A DNA stretch of 8,055 bases, taken from assembly GCA_937894055.1 (NCBI GenBank), contig CALDHQ010000092.1:1-8055 (forward strand). Direction: 5' to 3'. Positions 1-6,798 of this stretch are shown piece after piece. Within the stretch, counting starts at the first letter, position 1, and each line of letters starts with the position of its first letter. The position numbers were made by a program, and so were the translations under genes. The stretch comes from an uncultured Polymorphobacter sp. (GTDB lineage: Bacteria > Pseudomonadota > Alphaproteobacteria > Sphingomonadales > Sphingomonadaceae). The notes under the pieces were generated by a model, which was not told where the DNA came from, did no database searches, and worked only from the letters and a program-made list of their open reading frames with translations.

Positions 1-248
1 GCAGCCCCGAAGGCCTGCGCGCTTATGACCGGCGCTGCCCGCACCGCATGGTCGACCTCGTCGACGGCCATCATGACGTGACGCAGATTTTCTGTCCGGG
101 CCACGGCATCGCCTTCAGCCTGACCGACGGCAAGTCGGCGTGCGACGCCTTCAAGCTGCGCAGTTACCGCGTCACCGAGCGTGATGGTGCGATCTGGTTG
201 ATCCGCGGCGTCGCTGCTGCCGAGGCGACGGCCGACGCCAGCGCCTGA
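1..248 (+). CDS. Rieske [2Fe-2S] ferredoxin-like protein, C-terminal part (5' end cut by window)
   Basis: The frame is open from base 3 to the TGA at 246-248 and gives 81 visible residues. The Rieske cluster signature is clear: C-P-H at visible residues 12-14 and C-P-G-H-G at 31-35, sixteen residues apart, followed by FSLTDGKS, the usual strand after the second motif. One Cys and one His from each motif would ligate a [2Fe-2S] cluster. The protein ends about 45 residues after the second motif, so it is not a large oxygenase alpha subunit, whose catalytic domain follows the Rieske domain. It is probably a small stand-alone electron carrier (family members are usually about 100-115 residues) missing some 25-30 N-terminal residues. 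The glycosyltransferase starts one base after its stop, so the two are almost certainly cotranscribed. Its redox partner is not visible here. An internal ATG at 48 is not the start, because it would drop the first cluster motif. Confidence 0.85.
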   Translation, partial: SPEGLRAYDRRCPHRMVDLVDGHHDVTQIFCPGHGIAFSLTDGKSACDAFKLRSYRVTERDGAIWLIRGVAAAEATADASA

Positions 249-249
249 C

Positions 250-1554
250 ATGGCGAAACCGCAGCCTGTACCGCCGCTGCGGGTCGCACTCGTCACGACC
301 TTTTACCCGCCGTGCAATTTCGGCGGCGACGGACGCTATGTCCGCAGTTTCGCGCACGCACTCGCGCGTGCCGGCTGCGAAGTCGAAGTCATCTATGACG
401 CCGATGCGTGGTGCGCGATGACCGGCCAAGAGCCACCGCCACCGCTGCCCGAACCGCCCGGCGTCACCGTCCACCGGCTGTCGAGCCGCTGGCCAACGGG
501 CTCAGCGATGCTAACACAGCAGGTCGGCAAACCCGTCATCCAGCGCGATGCCATTGCCGCACTGCTCGACCGCGGCTTCGATGTCATCCACACGCACAAC
601 GCCTCGCTGGTCGGTGGCCCCGGCGTCTGGGCGCTCGGCGATGCCGTCAAGCTGCATACCGCGCATGAACATTGGCTGGTCTGCGCCAACCATGTGCTCT
701 GGCGCTATAACCGTGAGCTGTGCGATTCGCGCGATTGTTTCAAATGCTCGCTGGCGTTCCACCGGCCACCGCAGCTGTGGCGCTCGACCGGCTTGCTCGA
801 GCGCGAAGCCGCGCATGTCGACGAGTTCATCGCGCTGAGCCACTCGGTCGCCGAAAACCACCGCGCCTTTGGCTTCACGCGCGAAATGCGACCGATGGCG
901 TCGTTCCTGCCCGCCGATGAAACTGAAGCGAAGGGCGCCGGCGCACCGGCACCGCACCCGCGGCCCTATTGCCTGTTCGTCGGGCGGCTGGAAATCATCA
1001 AGGGGCTGCAGGACGTCATTCCGGCGTGGGACGAGCAACTCCCCGCCGACCTGTTGATTGCCGGCGAAGGCAATTACGGCGAAGACCTGCGCGCGCTCGC
1101 GGCGGGCAAGTCGAACGTGCATTTCATCGGCCAGGTCGACCCCGCCAATTTGCCCGCGCTCTATCGCAACGCCCGCGCGCTGATTGCCTGCTCGCTGTGT
1201 TACGAAGTCTTCCCGATGGTGGCGCTCGAAGCCTTTCGTGAGGCAACGCCGCTAATCGCCCGCGACTTTGGCGCCTATGGGCAAATTCTCGACGAAAGCG
1301 GCGGCGGGTTGCTATTCACCGATGCTGCGACGCTGCGCGACGCCGTCACCGCGCTCGCCACCGATACGGCGCTGCGCGACCGGCTCGGTGCCGCCGGCCA
1401 GGCAGCAACCGCAACGCGCTGGAGCGAGGCGACGGCAATGCATGACTATCTGGCGCTGGTGCGTGAAATCGCGGTGCGGCGCGGTCGTTCTGAAACAGTT
1501 GCCAGAGTAGACGCGCTGGTAGATGCGCTGGGTATCAACGCGCTGGGTGTTTGA
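250..1554 (+). CDS. Glycosyltransferase family 4 (GT-B fold)
   Basis: This 434-residue protein has the two-domain layout of GT4 retaining glycosyltransferases, which move a sugar from a nucleotide-sugar donor onto an acceptor at the cytoplasmic face of the membrane. The N-terminal acceptor domain opens with RVALVTTFYPPCNFGGDGRY (residues 11-30) and carries HTHN at 114-117. The C-terminal donor domain has VGRLEIIKGL (244-253, with the usual Lys at 251), GEGNYGEDL (272-280) and the E-x7-E motif at E319 and E327 (EVFPMVALE). Four cysteines at 145, 158, 163 and 166 lie in the insert after the HEHW segment; many GT4 enzymes have a similar Cys cluster that may hold a metal. Donor and acceptor cannot be predicted. 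ATG 250 lies one base after the Rieske stop with no clear Shine-Dalgarno, which suggests translational coupling. Residues 408-434 extend a little beyond the usual fold. Confidence 0.92.
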   Translation: MAKPQPVPPLRVALVTTFYPPCNFGGDGRYVRSFAHALARAGCEVEVIYDADAWCAMTGQEPPPPLPEPPGVTVHRLSSRWPTGSAMLTQQVGKPVIQRDAIAALLDRGFDVIHTHNASLVGGPGVWALGDAVKLHTAHEHWLVCANHVLWRYNRELCDSRDCFKCSLAFHRPPQLWRSTGLLEREAAHVDEFIALSHSVAENHRAFGFTREMRPMASFLPADETEAKGAGAPAPHPRPYCLFVGRLEIIKGLQDVIPAWDEQLPADLLIAGEGNYGEDLRALAAGKSNVHFIGQVDPANLPALYRNARALIACSLCYEVFPMVALEAFREATPLIARDFGAYGQILDESGGGLLFTDAATLRDAVTALATDTALRDRLGAAGQAATATRWSEATAMHDYLALVREIAVRRGRSETVARVDALVDALGINALGV

Positions 1555-1570
1555 AACGGCGCTGCGCTGC

Positions 1571-1600
1571 TATGTTGCGGGCGCACGGGCAGTCGAGGGG
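1571..1600 (+). promoter_or_regulatory. Possible extended -10 promoter and Shine-Dalgarno before the methyltransferase
   Basis: In the 54-base gap after the glycosyltransferase, TATGTT at 1571-1576 is preceded by TGC, giving an extended -10 form (TGnTATGTT). TTGAAA at 1551-1556 is nearby but only 14 bases away, too close for a normal -35. GAGGGG at 1595-1600 sits eight bases before ATG 1609 and is a convincing ribosome binding site, which fixes the start. The promoter reading is tentative; the gene could simply be served by upstream transcription. Confidence 0.3.
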
Positions 1601-1608
1601 ATTCGAAG

Positions 1609-2325
1609 ATGGCAAGCAAGGTCGGGCAAAACATCGAAGCGGGCAACGCCGCATGGAGCTTCGGCGGCAGTGTCGCCGATACCTTCGTCGATCACATCCG
1701 CCATTCGGTGCCGCTCTACGAGGAAGGCCATGACCTGACCTGCCAACTCAGCGACTGGTTCCTGTCGCCGACCAGCACCGTCTATGAAATCGGCACCTCG
1801 ACGGGCGAATTGCTCAAGAAGCTGGCGCTGCACAACGCGCATCGCGTCGGCGCCAAGTTCATCGGTATGGATGTCGAGGCCCCGATGGTCGCCAAGGCGC
1901 GCGCGCATTGCGCCGACGTGCCGAGCATCACGATTCTGGAGGAAGACGGCCGCAACTTCGCGTTCGAGAAGGCCGACCTGATCATCTCCTACTACACGAT
2001 GCAGTTCATCCCGCCGCGCGACCGCCAGCAATTGTTCGACCGCATCTATGAGGCGCTCAACTGGGGCGGTGCGTTCATCATGTTCGAAAAGGTCCGCGCC
2101 CCCGATGCGCGCTTCCAGGACATTGCGGTGGGGCTCTACAATGAATTCAAGCTGCGCCAGGGCTTCGACGAGAAGGAAATCGTCGGCAAGACGCGCAGCC
2201 TCAAGGGCATCCTCGAACCGTTTTCGACCGAAGGCAATTTGGGCCTGATGCGCCGCGCCGGGTTCGAAGACATCACCACCGTGTGCAAATACATCTGCTT
2301 CGAAGGCTATCTCGCCATCAAGTAG
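1609..2325 (+). CDS. Class I SAM-dependent methyltransferase, CmoA (carboxy-SAM synthase)-like
   Basis: This 238-residue protein is a Rossmann-fold methyltransferase with motif I at residues 60-66 (EIGTSTG) and the acidic end of strand 2 at D88. Compared with E. coli CmoA as I recall it, similarity runs almost end to end: WSFGGSVADTF near residue 16, HSVPLY at 32-37, YTMQF at 129-133, the RIYEALNWGG segment, and the C-terminal RRAGFED block. CmoA makes carboxy-SAM from SAM and prephenate for modification of the tRNA wobble uridine. Here the SAM-site Tyr is kept (Y37), but by ungapped alignment the positions matching E. coli N132 and R199 are Y128 and T195, with an Arg one residue later at 196. 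No cmoB-like partner is adjacent, and the neighbours are glycan genes. I call the family with confidence but not the substrate; an O- or N-methyltransferase acting on the glycoconjugate is an alternative. Confidence 0.85.
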   Translation: MASKVGQNIEAGNAAWSFGGSVADTFVDHIRHSVPLYEEGHDLTCQLSDWFLSPTSTVYEIGTSTGELLKKLALHNAHRVGAKFIGMDVEAPMVAKARAHCADVPSITILEEDGRNFAFEKADLIISYYTMQFIPPRDRQQLFDRIYEALNWGGAFIMFEKVRAPDARFQDIAVGLYNEFKLRQGFDEKEIVGKTRSLKGILEPFSTEGNLGLMRRAGFEDITTVCKYICFEGYLAIK

Positions 2326-2400
2326 AGCGGTTTTGCCCGTGGGCGACGGCATTTCCGGTTCCCGAGCGCGCTGTACCGGCGCGCCACCGGTCGGCGCATC

Positions 2401-3861
2401 ATGACGCTGTGGAGCAAGCTCGCCGGTAGCGGCACCAAGTTCTTCCGCGACTATATCGTGCTCGCCGGCGGGCAGGTCATTGCCAAGTTGCTCGGCTTTG
2501 CGGCGTTCGCCTGGCTGGCGCGCGTGCTCGACCCGGTCGACTATGGCGCTGTCGAATATGTCGTCGGGCTGGCGGTGTTCTTCGCGATGCTCGTCGACGG
2601 CGGGCTCGATGTCATCGGCACGCGCCGCGTCGGCCGCGACCCCGCCGAACTGCCGCTGCTGGCGTTCCAGATTCCCGCCGCGCGGTTGCTGCTGGCGTTC
2701 GTTGCCGTACCGCTGATGCTGATCATCGCGACACAGCTGATGAAGGCGACGGTGCCGCTGGCACTGGTCCTGCTGTTCGCGCTCAGCCTGCTGACGACGC
2801 CGTGGCGGCAGCAATGGCTGTTCCAGGCGACCGAGCGCATGGCCGCCGCCGCTATCGCCGACATGCTGCGCATGGGGGTGTTCGCGGTGTTGATCTGGAC
2901 GCTGGTGCGCGCGCCGGACGACTTGCTGGCGGTCGGCTGGGCCGAAATCGCCGCGGTCAGCGCGATGACGCTGTATTGCCTGTTGGTCCAGCACCACCGC
3001 ATCGCACGCATCCGGTTGCGCGGCTCGTTCGCCGGCTTCGGCGCATTGCTGCGCGAGGGCGCCGCGGTGGGGTCGACCAACCTGGTCTGGGCGCTCAATC
3101 AATATGCGCCGCTGTTTCTGATTGGTGCGCTGATCGGCGGCGTCGCCACCGCATGGTTTGCCGCCGCATCGCGCATCGTCACGTCGCTGGTGACGTTCAG
3201 CAACTTGTATCACTTTAACCTCTACCCGTCGGTCACGCGCAACTATGCGCGGGGCGACGGCTCGCTTGGCGTCCTACTGGCACGATCGCTGCGCGTCACC
3301 GGTTGGGGCGCGACCTTCCTCGCGCTGGTGCTGACGGTGTTCGCGACGCCGATCGTCCGCATCGCGCTCGGCCCGAAGCTGCTCGATGCCGCGCCGCTGC
3401 TCGCGGTGATGGCGTGGATGGTGCCGGTCACCATCTGGTCGGGGCACGCGCGCTGGGGTCTGGCGGCGGCTGGCGCACAGACGCGCGTACTGTGGTCGCA
3501 ATGCATCGGACTGGTGACAACGGTGCTGCTGGCGCTGGCGCTTGGCCATTGGCTCGGCGCCATGGGCTATGCCATCGCCTCGCTCGCCGGCTTCGTGATG
3601 GTCTGGATTGCGTCGCACCGCTTCGCCCGGCTGTGGGGCTGCGCGCCGCCGCCGTTCCGGCTGGTGCTGCTGCCACTGGCGCTGGCGGGCGCGATCATCG
3701 CGCTCAACCTGTTGGTGCCGCTATCGACGATGCTGGCGCTGGCCAGCGTCGCGGCCTATGCAGCGCTGGCACCCTTGCTCGACCGCACGCTGATTGCCGA
3801 CATCATCTTGCTCGGCGGCACCAAGCGCAACTATGGCGCCACCAGGACGGAGACCGAATGA
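2401..3861 (+). CDS. Wzx/MOP-superfamily polysaccharide flippase
   Basis: This 486-residue, very hydrophobic protein has the look of a polysaccharide biosynthesis (RfbX/Wzx-like) flippase of the MOP superfamily, which moves lipid-linked saccharides from the cytoplasmic to the periplasmic face of the inner membrane. The N-terminus is typical: an amphipathic start, then DYIVLAGGQVIAKLLGF (17-33) and WLARVLDPVDYGAVEYVVG (38-56), followed by the VDGGLDVIGTRRVGRD loop (65-80). Hydrophobic stretches continue to about residue 465, enough for 12-14 helices. ATG 2401 has no clear Shine-Dalgarno and follows a 75-base gap that holds only a weak five-base inverted repeat. The next gene starts inside its stop codon (ATGA). 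Together with the upstream glycosyltransferase it supports a cell-surface or secreted glycoconjugate pathway; the substrate is unknown. Confidence 0.88.
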   Translation: MTLWSKLAGSGTKFFRDYIVLAGGQVIAKLLGFAAFAWLARVLDPVDYGAVEYVVGLAVFFAMLVDGGLDVIGTRRVGRDPAELPLLAFQIPAARLLLAFVAVPLMLIIATQLMKATVPLALVLLFALSLLTTPWRQQWLFQATERMAAAAIADMLRMGVFAVLIWTLVRAPDDLLAVGWAEIAAVSAMTLYCLLVQHHRIARIRLRGSFAGFGALLREGAAVGSTNLVWALNQYAPLFLIGALIGGVATAWFAAASRIVTSLVTFSNLYHFNLYPSVTRNYARGDGSLGVLLARSLRVTGWGATFLALVLTVFATPIVRIALGPKLLDAAPLLAVMAWMVPVTIWSGHARWGLAAAGAQTRVLWSQCIGLVTTVLLALALGHWLGAMGYAIASLAGFVMVWIASHRFARLWGCAPPPFRLVLLPLALAGAIIALNLLVPLSTMLALASVAAYAALAPLLDRTLIADIILLGGTKRNYGATRTETE

Positions 3862-4892
3862 CCATGCAGCTGCTGCGCAAAATCCACCGCTGGTGCGGCA
3901 TCGTGCTCGCGGCCTTGCTTGTCGTCATCGCGCTGTCGGGCGCAGTCGCGGCGTTCCGTGGCGATTTCGTGCGCATCGCGCTGCCTGCCGCGCGCGGACC
4001 GGCATCCGATCCGGCAAGCTATGGCCCGGCGCTCGAAGCCTTTGTCGCGGCCAATCCCGATGTGATGGTTTCGGCCAAACTCGCGCCATATGACTTGCCG
4101 CTGCACGCCGTGTTCCTGAAGGCCGGCGAGCGCGCGTGGATCGATGCGCAGGGCCAGGTCGTCGACCGCGGGCGCGGCACGCGCGGCATCGGCGAATGGG
4201 CGCTGCAACTGCATCACAAGCTGCTGATCGGCGAAACCGGTGAAATCATCACCGGCATCGTCGCCATCGCCGGTATCGGCATGATCATCTCAGGGCTGTT
4301 CATCTATTGGCCGGCGCGCCGGGCGTTTTCGTGGCGGCTGTGGCCGGCATCGGGCAAGCGGCTGGCGCTGCTCAAGAGCCACCGCAACCTCGCGCTGGTG
4401 CTTGCCATCCCGCTGTTCCTGCAGTTCAGCAGCGGTGCGGCGATGGTCTTCGAAGGCACGCTCGCCAAGCTGCCAGGGTTTGTCATGCCCAAGGCACCGA
4501 CTGTGACCGACGCCGGGCCGGCCAACTGGAGCGCGATCATCGCACTGGCCCGCGACGCCACGCCGGGCGGCGCGGTGCGCGCTGTCGCGACGCCGCGCAG
4601 CGCCGACCGCCCCTTCGTCGTCACCGTCCAGCAGCCCGGTGACATCAACCCCGAAGGCGCGACGCGGGTGTTTGTCGCAGGCGGCAAGGTTGTTGGCATT
4701 GCCGATCCGGCACAGCACGGTGCCGGCGCGCGCATCCTATCATCGATGATGGGCGTCCACACGCTGAACTATATCGGGGGCTTGCCGGCGCAACTGCTAC
4801 TGGCGCTGCTGGGCGTGCTGCTGGCCGCTGTCGCGGCGATGGGCGGACTGGCCTGGCTGCGGTCACCGGGGCGCACGTCGGTAAAAGCCTGA
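3858..4892 (+). CDS. PepSY-associated TM-helix membrane protein (PiuB-like)
   Basis: This 344-residue protein has the PepSY-TM layout: helix 1 at about 13-33 (after LRKIHRWCG), a periplasmic PepSY-like segment at about 55-105, helix 2 at about 129-151 (after LHHKLLIGETG), helix 3 at about 176-196, a second periplasmic segment at about 220-285, and helix 4 at about 309-335. Histidines H10, H119/H120, H175 and H301 lie at or near helix ends, as in family members thought to be heme-binding inner-membrane reductases linked to iron uptake (PiuB/FpvG type). The GLFIYWPARR end of helix 2 is characteristic. ATG 3858 overlaps the flippase TGA as ATGA, with GGAG at 3849-3852 five bases upstream; ATG 3864 is a minor alternative. 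The longer in-frame opening further upstream runs through flippase coding sequence and is not real. A role in electron transfer alongside the Rieske protein is inference only. Confidence 0.88.
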   Translation: MTMQLLRKIHRWCGIVLAALLVVIALSGAVAAFRGDFVRIALPAARGPASDPASYGPALEAFVAANPDVMVSAKLAPYDLPLHAVFLKAGERAWIDAQGQVVDRGRGTRGIGEWALQLHHKLLIGETGEIITGIVAIAGIGMIISGLFIYWPARRAFSWRLWPASGKRLALLKSHRNLALVLAIPLFLQFSSGAAMVFEGTLAKLPGFVMPKAPTVTDAGPANWSAIIALARDATPGGAVRAVATPRSADRPFVVTVQQPGDINPEGATRVFVAGGKVVGIADPAQHGAGARILSSMMGVHTLNYIGGLPAQLLLALLGVLLAAVAAMGGLAWLRSPGRTSVKA

Positions 4893-4990
4893 TATTGCAG
4901 TTTTTTGAACAGCGGCCGCTACGATTGGCCGCGCTAGACTCGCTGGCGGCGCTCCGCTAGCTTTGATTTTTGACTAAGGAGCCAAACCTC
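4893..4990 (+). promoter_or_regulatory. Intergenic control region before the DUF3597 gene: possible promoter, hairpins, strong RBS
   Basis: A weak sigma70-like pair is TTGCAG (4895-4900) and TACGAT (4919-4924) with an 18-base spacer. A six-base hairpin (4912-4917 with 4927-4932) overlaps it and could instead end the upstream operon, but no T-run follows. A second inverted pair, GCTAG at 4933-4937 with CTAGC at 4957-4961, would lie in the leader. TAAGGAG at 4975-4981 is a strong Shine-Dalgarno nine bases before ATG 4991. The ribosome site is solid; the promoter and hairpin roles are guesses. Confidence 0.35.
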
Positions 4991-5344
4991 ATGAGCATCT
5001 TCACCGCGATCAAGGAAAAGATTTTCGGCGTTTCGCCGGCCGCAGCTGCCCCCAAGCCCGCAGCGGCACCCGTCGCTGCCGCGCCCGCTGCGCCGGCCGC
5101 CCCGGCTGCGCCCAAGGTGTCGCTCGAAGTCGTGCTCGCCGACATGGCGTCGAAGGCCGGGCAGAAGCTCAACTATGAAAGCTCGATCGTCGACCTGATG
5201 AAGCTCGTCGGCATCGATTCGAGCCTCGCCAACCGCAAGGAACTCGCGGTCGAACTTGGCTACAAGGGCGACATGAACGATTCGGCGTCGATGAACATCT
5301 GGCTGCACAAGGCGACAATGGACCGCCTGCGCGCCGCGCTCTAA
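4991..5344 (+). CDS. DUF3597 family small protein
   Basis: This 117-residue protein has a short amphipathic N-terminus (MSIFTAIKEKIFG), an Ala/Pro-rich linker at about residues 15-42, and a conserved C-terminal domain with GQKLNYESSIVDLMKLVGI (57-75), SSLANRKELAVELGY (77-91) and a Trp at 104 in MNIWLHKATMD. This matches the DUF3597 family, common in proteobacteria, with no established function; the domain looks helical. I chose ATG 4991 because TAAGGAG lies just upstream. A TTG at 4970 would place that ribosome site inside the coding region and add an atypical leader. The gene is separated from the PepSY gene by 98 bases and probably has its own promoter. It converges on the MFS gene with seven bases between stop codons. 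Confidence 0.9.
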   Translation: MSIFTAIKEKIFGVSPAAAAPKPAAAPVAAAPAAPAAPAAPKVSLEVVLADMASKAGQKLNYESSIVDLMKLVGIDSSLANRKELAVELGYKGDMNDSASMNIWLHKATMDRLRAAL

Positions 5345-5351
5345 CGCCTGT

Positions 5352-6773
5352 TCAAATCCCCCGGCTGCTGCCGTCAGGCGCGGCCGGGGTGCTGGCTGCC
5401 ATCAAGCGCACCAGCCGCACCGCGAACACCACTGCCGCCAGCGCCAGTGGTAGCGCGGTCGCGAAAATCCAGAACGACGCGCTGGCAACATTCGCCGGCG
5501 TCAGGCCGTGCGCGAAGCCCGTCAGATTGGCGGCGACGCTGGCGATGGCCGCACCCGCCGCACCACCGGCATTGCGCACCGCGTTGATCGCCCCCGAGCC
5601 AATGGCGCGGTCGTCGTCCGACAGGCTGACCATGATATCGCGGCTGATGAACGCAAAGCTCATCCCGAAGCCACCGCCGAGCAGCGCGCCCGCGATCAGC
5701 ACCAGCGCCAGATTTCCCGATGCCATGACGCCGACCAGCAGCGCGGTGGCGATTGCGATCAGCGCAATGCCGGCGACGATGAAACGGTGGATCCAGACCT
5801 CGCGCGCGCCCGCGACCAGCAACGCGACACCGGTCCACGCCAACGCCTCGACCGCGATGACATAGCCGGCTTCGAGCGCGCTCAGCCCGTTGGTGAACTG
5901 CAGGATCGCCGGCCCATAGACACTGAAGCCGACCGCAGCGGCGGTGGCGCAAAAGAACGCCGCATAGGCCGACCCCAGCGCCGTGTTCAGACGGCTGCCA
6001 GCCTTGGGCAACAGCCCGGCAGGTTCGCGGCGGTCGACAAGGATGGCCGCCCACAGCAGCGCCAGCCCGGCTGGCACCAGCACCAGCGCCAGCGTGACAT
6101 TCGCGGTCACCCCCGCACTCGACATCAGCACCACCGCCAGCGTCAACAGCAGCAACGGCCGCACCGGCACCCGCGCTGGCGCATCGGGCGGCGCGGCACG
6201 CGGCACCAGCCAAAGCGCGGCGACCGCAAATAGCAGCGCCTGCCCGGCGAACATATGAAACACCCCGCGCCAGTTGCCCGCGTCGGCAAATGCCCCGCCG
6301 ACCAGCGGCCCGAGCAAGGTGGCGATGCCCCAGACGCTGGTCGCGGCCGCAAACACCCGCGGCAGGTGGCGTTCGGGGAACACCATGCTGATCATCACAT
6401 AGCAGAATCCGCTGACCCAGCCGGCGGCGATGCCCTGCACGGTGCGGCCGACGACAAACGCCAGCATCGACGGTGCGGCAGCGCTCAGCCAGCAGCCCGC
6501 GGCCAGAATGACGCCCGATGCCGCCATGACGCCGCGCAATCCGAAGCGGTCGCTGAGCCAGCCGGCACACGCGCCCGCGACCACCAGCCCGATCAGATAC
6601 CCCGACGTCGCCCAGCCGAACCAGGCATAGCCGCCAAGCCCCGCGCCGACGCTCGGCATGATCGTCGCGGTGACCAGCGAGTCCGCCGCCATCAGCCACA
6701 TGCCGAGCATGATCAGCGCAAACGCCTGCCAGCGCCCGGCGAGCAGGTCGCGCCATTCGTGGCCAATGATCAT
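5352..6773 (-). CDS. MFS transporter, DHA2-like drug:proton antiporter family
   Basis: This 473-residue inner-membrane protein carries clear Major Facilitator marks. The first helix has the D1-type motif with D31 in ADSLVTATIMP (30-40), as in 14-helix drug:H+ antiporters. Motif A is GWLSDRFGLRG (71-81), R110 sits in the VVGRTVQGIAAG helix, and the antiporter motif C is GIATLLGPLVGG (149-160), followed by NWRGVFHM. About 12-14 hydrophobic segments follow through residue 455. An exporter of small amphipathic compounds is most likely; the substrate is unknown. The ATG at 6773-6771 has only a weak GAG upstream in the mRNA. The start lies 25 bases from the composite inverted repeat, so that repeat is either in its leader or next to its promoter. 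The stop faces the DUF3597 stop with no room for a normal terminator. Confidence 0.9.
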   Translation of the reverse strand: MIIGHEWRDLLAGRWQAFALIMLGMWLMAADSLVTATIMPSVGAGLGGYAWFGWATSGYLIGLVVAGACAGWLSDRFGLRGVMAASGVILAAGCWLSAAAPSMLAFVVGRTVQGIAAGWVSGFCYVMISMVFPERHLPRVFAAATSVWGIATLLGPLVGGAFADAGNWRGVFHMFAGQALLFAVAALWLVPRAAPPDAPARVPVRPLLLLTLAVVLMSSAGVTANVTLALVLVPAGLALLWAAILVDRREPAGLLPKAGSRLNTALGSAYAAFFCATAAAVGFSVYGPAILQFTNGLSALEAGYVIAVEALAWTGVALLVAGAREVWIHRFIVAGIALIAIATALLVGVMASGNLALVLIAGALLGGGFGMSFAFISRDIMVSLSDDDRAIGSGAINAVRNAGGAAGAAIASVAANLTGFAHGLTPANVASASFWIFATALPLALAAVVFAVRLVRLMAASTPAAPDGSSRGI

Positions 6774-6798
6774 CGACGTTGGCTCATGGGTAATTCAA

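Noticed and set aside
2375..2391. Hairpin ACCGG/CCGGT between methyltransferase and flippase as a terminator
   Set aside because: Only five base pairs with no T-run, in very GC-rich sequence where such pairs arise by chance.
1570..3213. Long 547-codon open frame on the minus strand
   Set aside because: It lies antisense to the methyltransferase and flippase, is rich in Arg, Gln, His and Asp with no recognisable domain, and is a typical GC-rich shadow frame.
3303..3857. Upstream in-frame extension of the PepSY protein (185 extra codons)
   Set aside because: It overlaps flippase coding sequence, has Arg/Ala-rich random composition, and ATG 3858 with GGAG upstream gives the family-length protein.
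4970..4990. TTG start giving a longer DUF3597 protein
   Set aside because: It would place the strong TAAGGAG ribosome site inside the coding region, and the family N-terminus begins MSIF at 4991.
5040..5118. GC-rich repeated GCC/GCG/CCC tract as a microsatellite or repeat element
   Set aside because: It simply encodes the Ala/Pro linker of the DUF3597 protein with varied codons.
5374..6756. A 460-codon second minus-strand frame inside the MFS gene
   Set aside because: It is Arg/Gly/Ala/Cys-rich without membrane segments or motifs, while the overlapping frame gives a clean MFS transporter.
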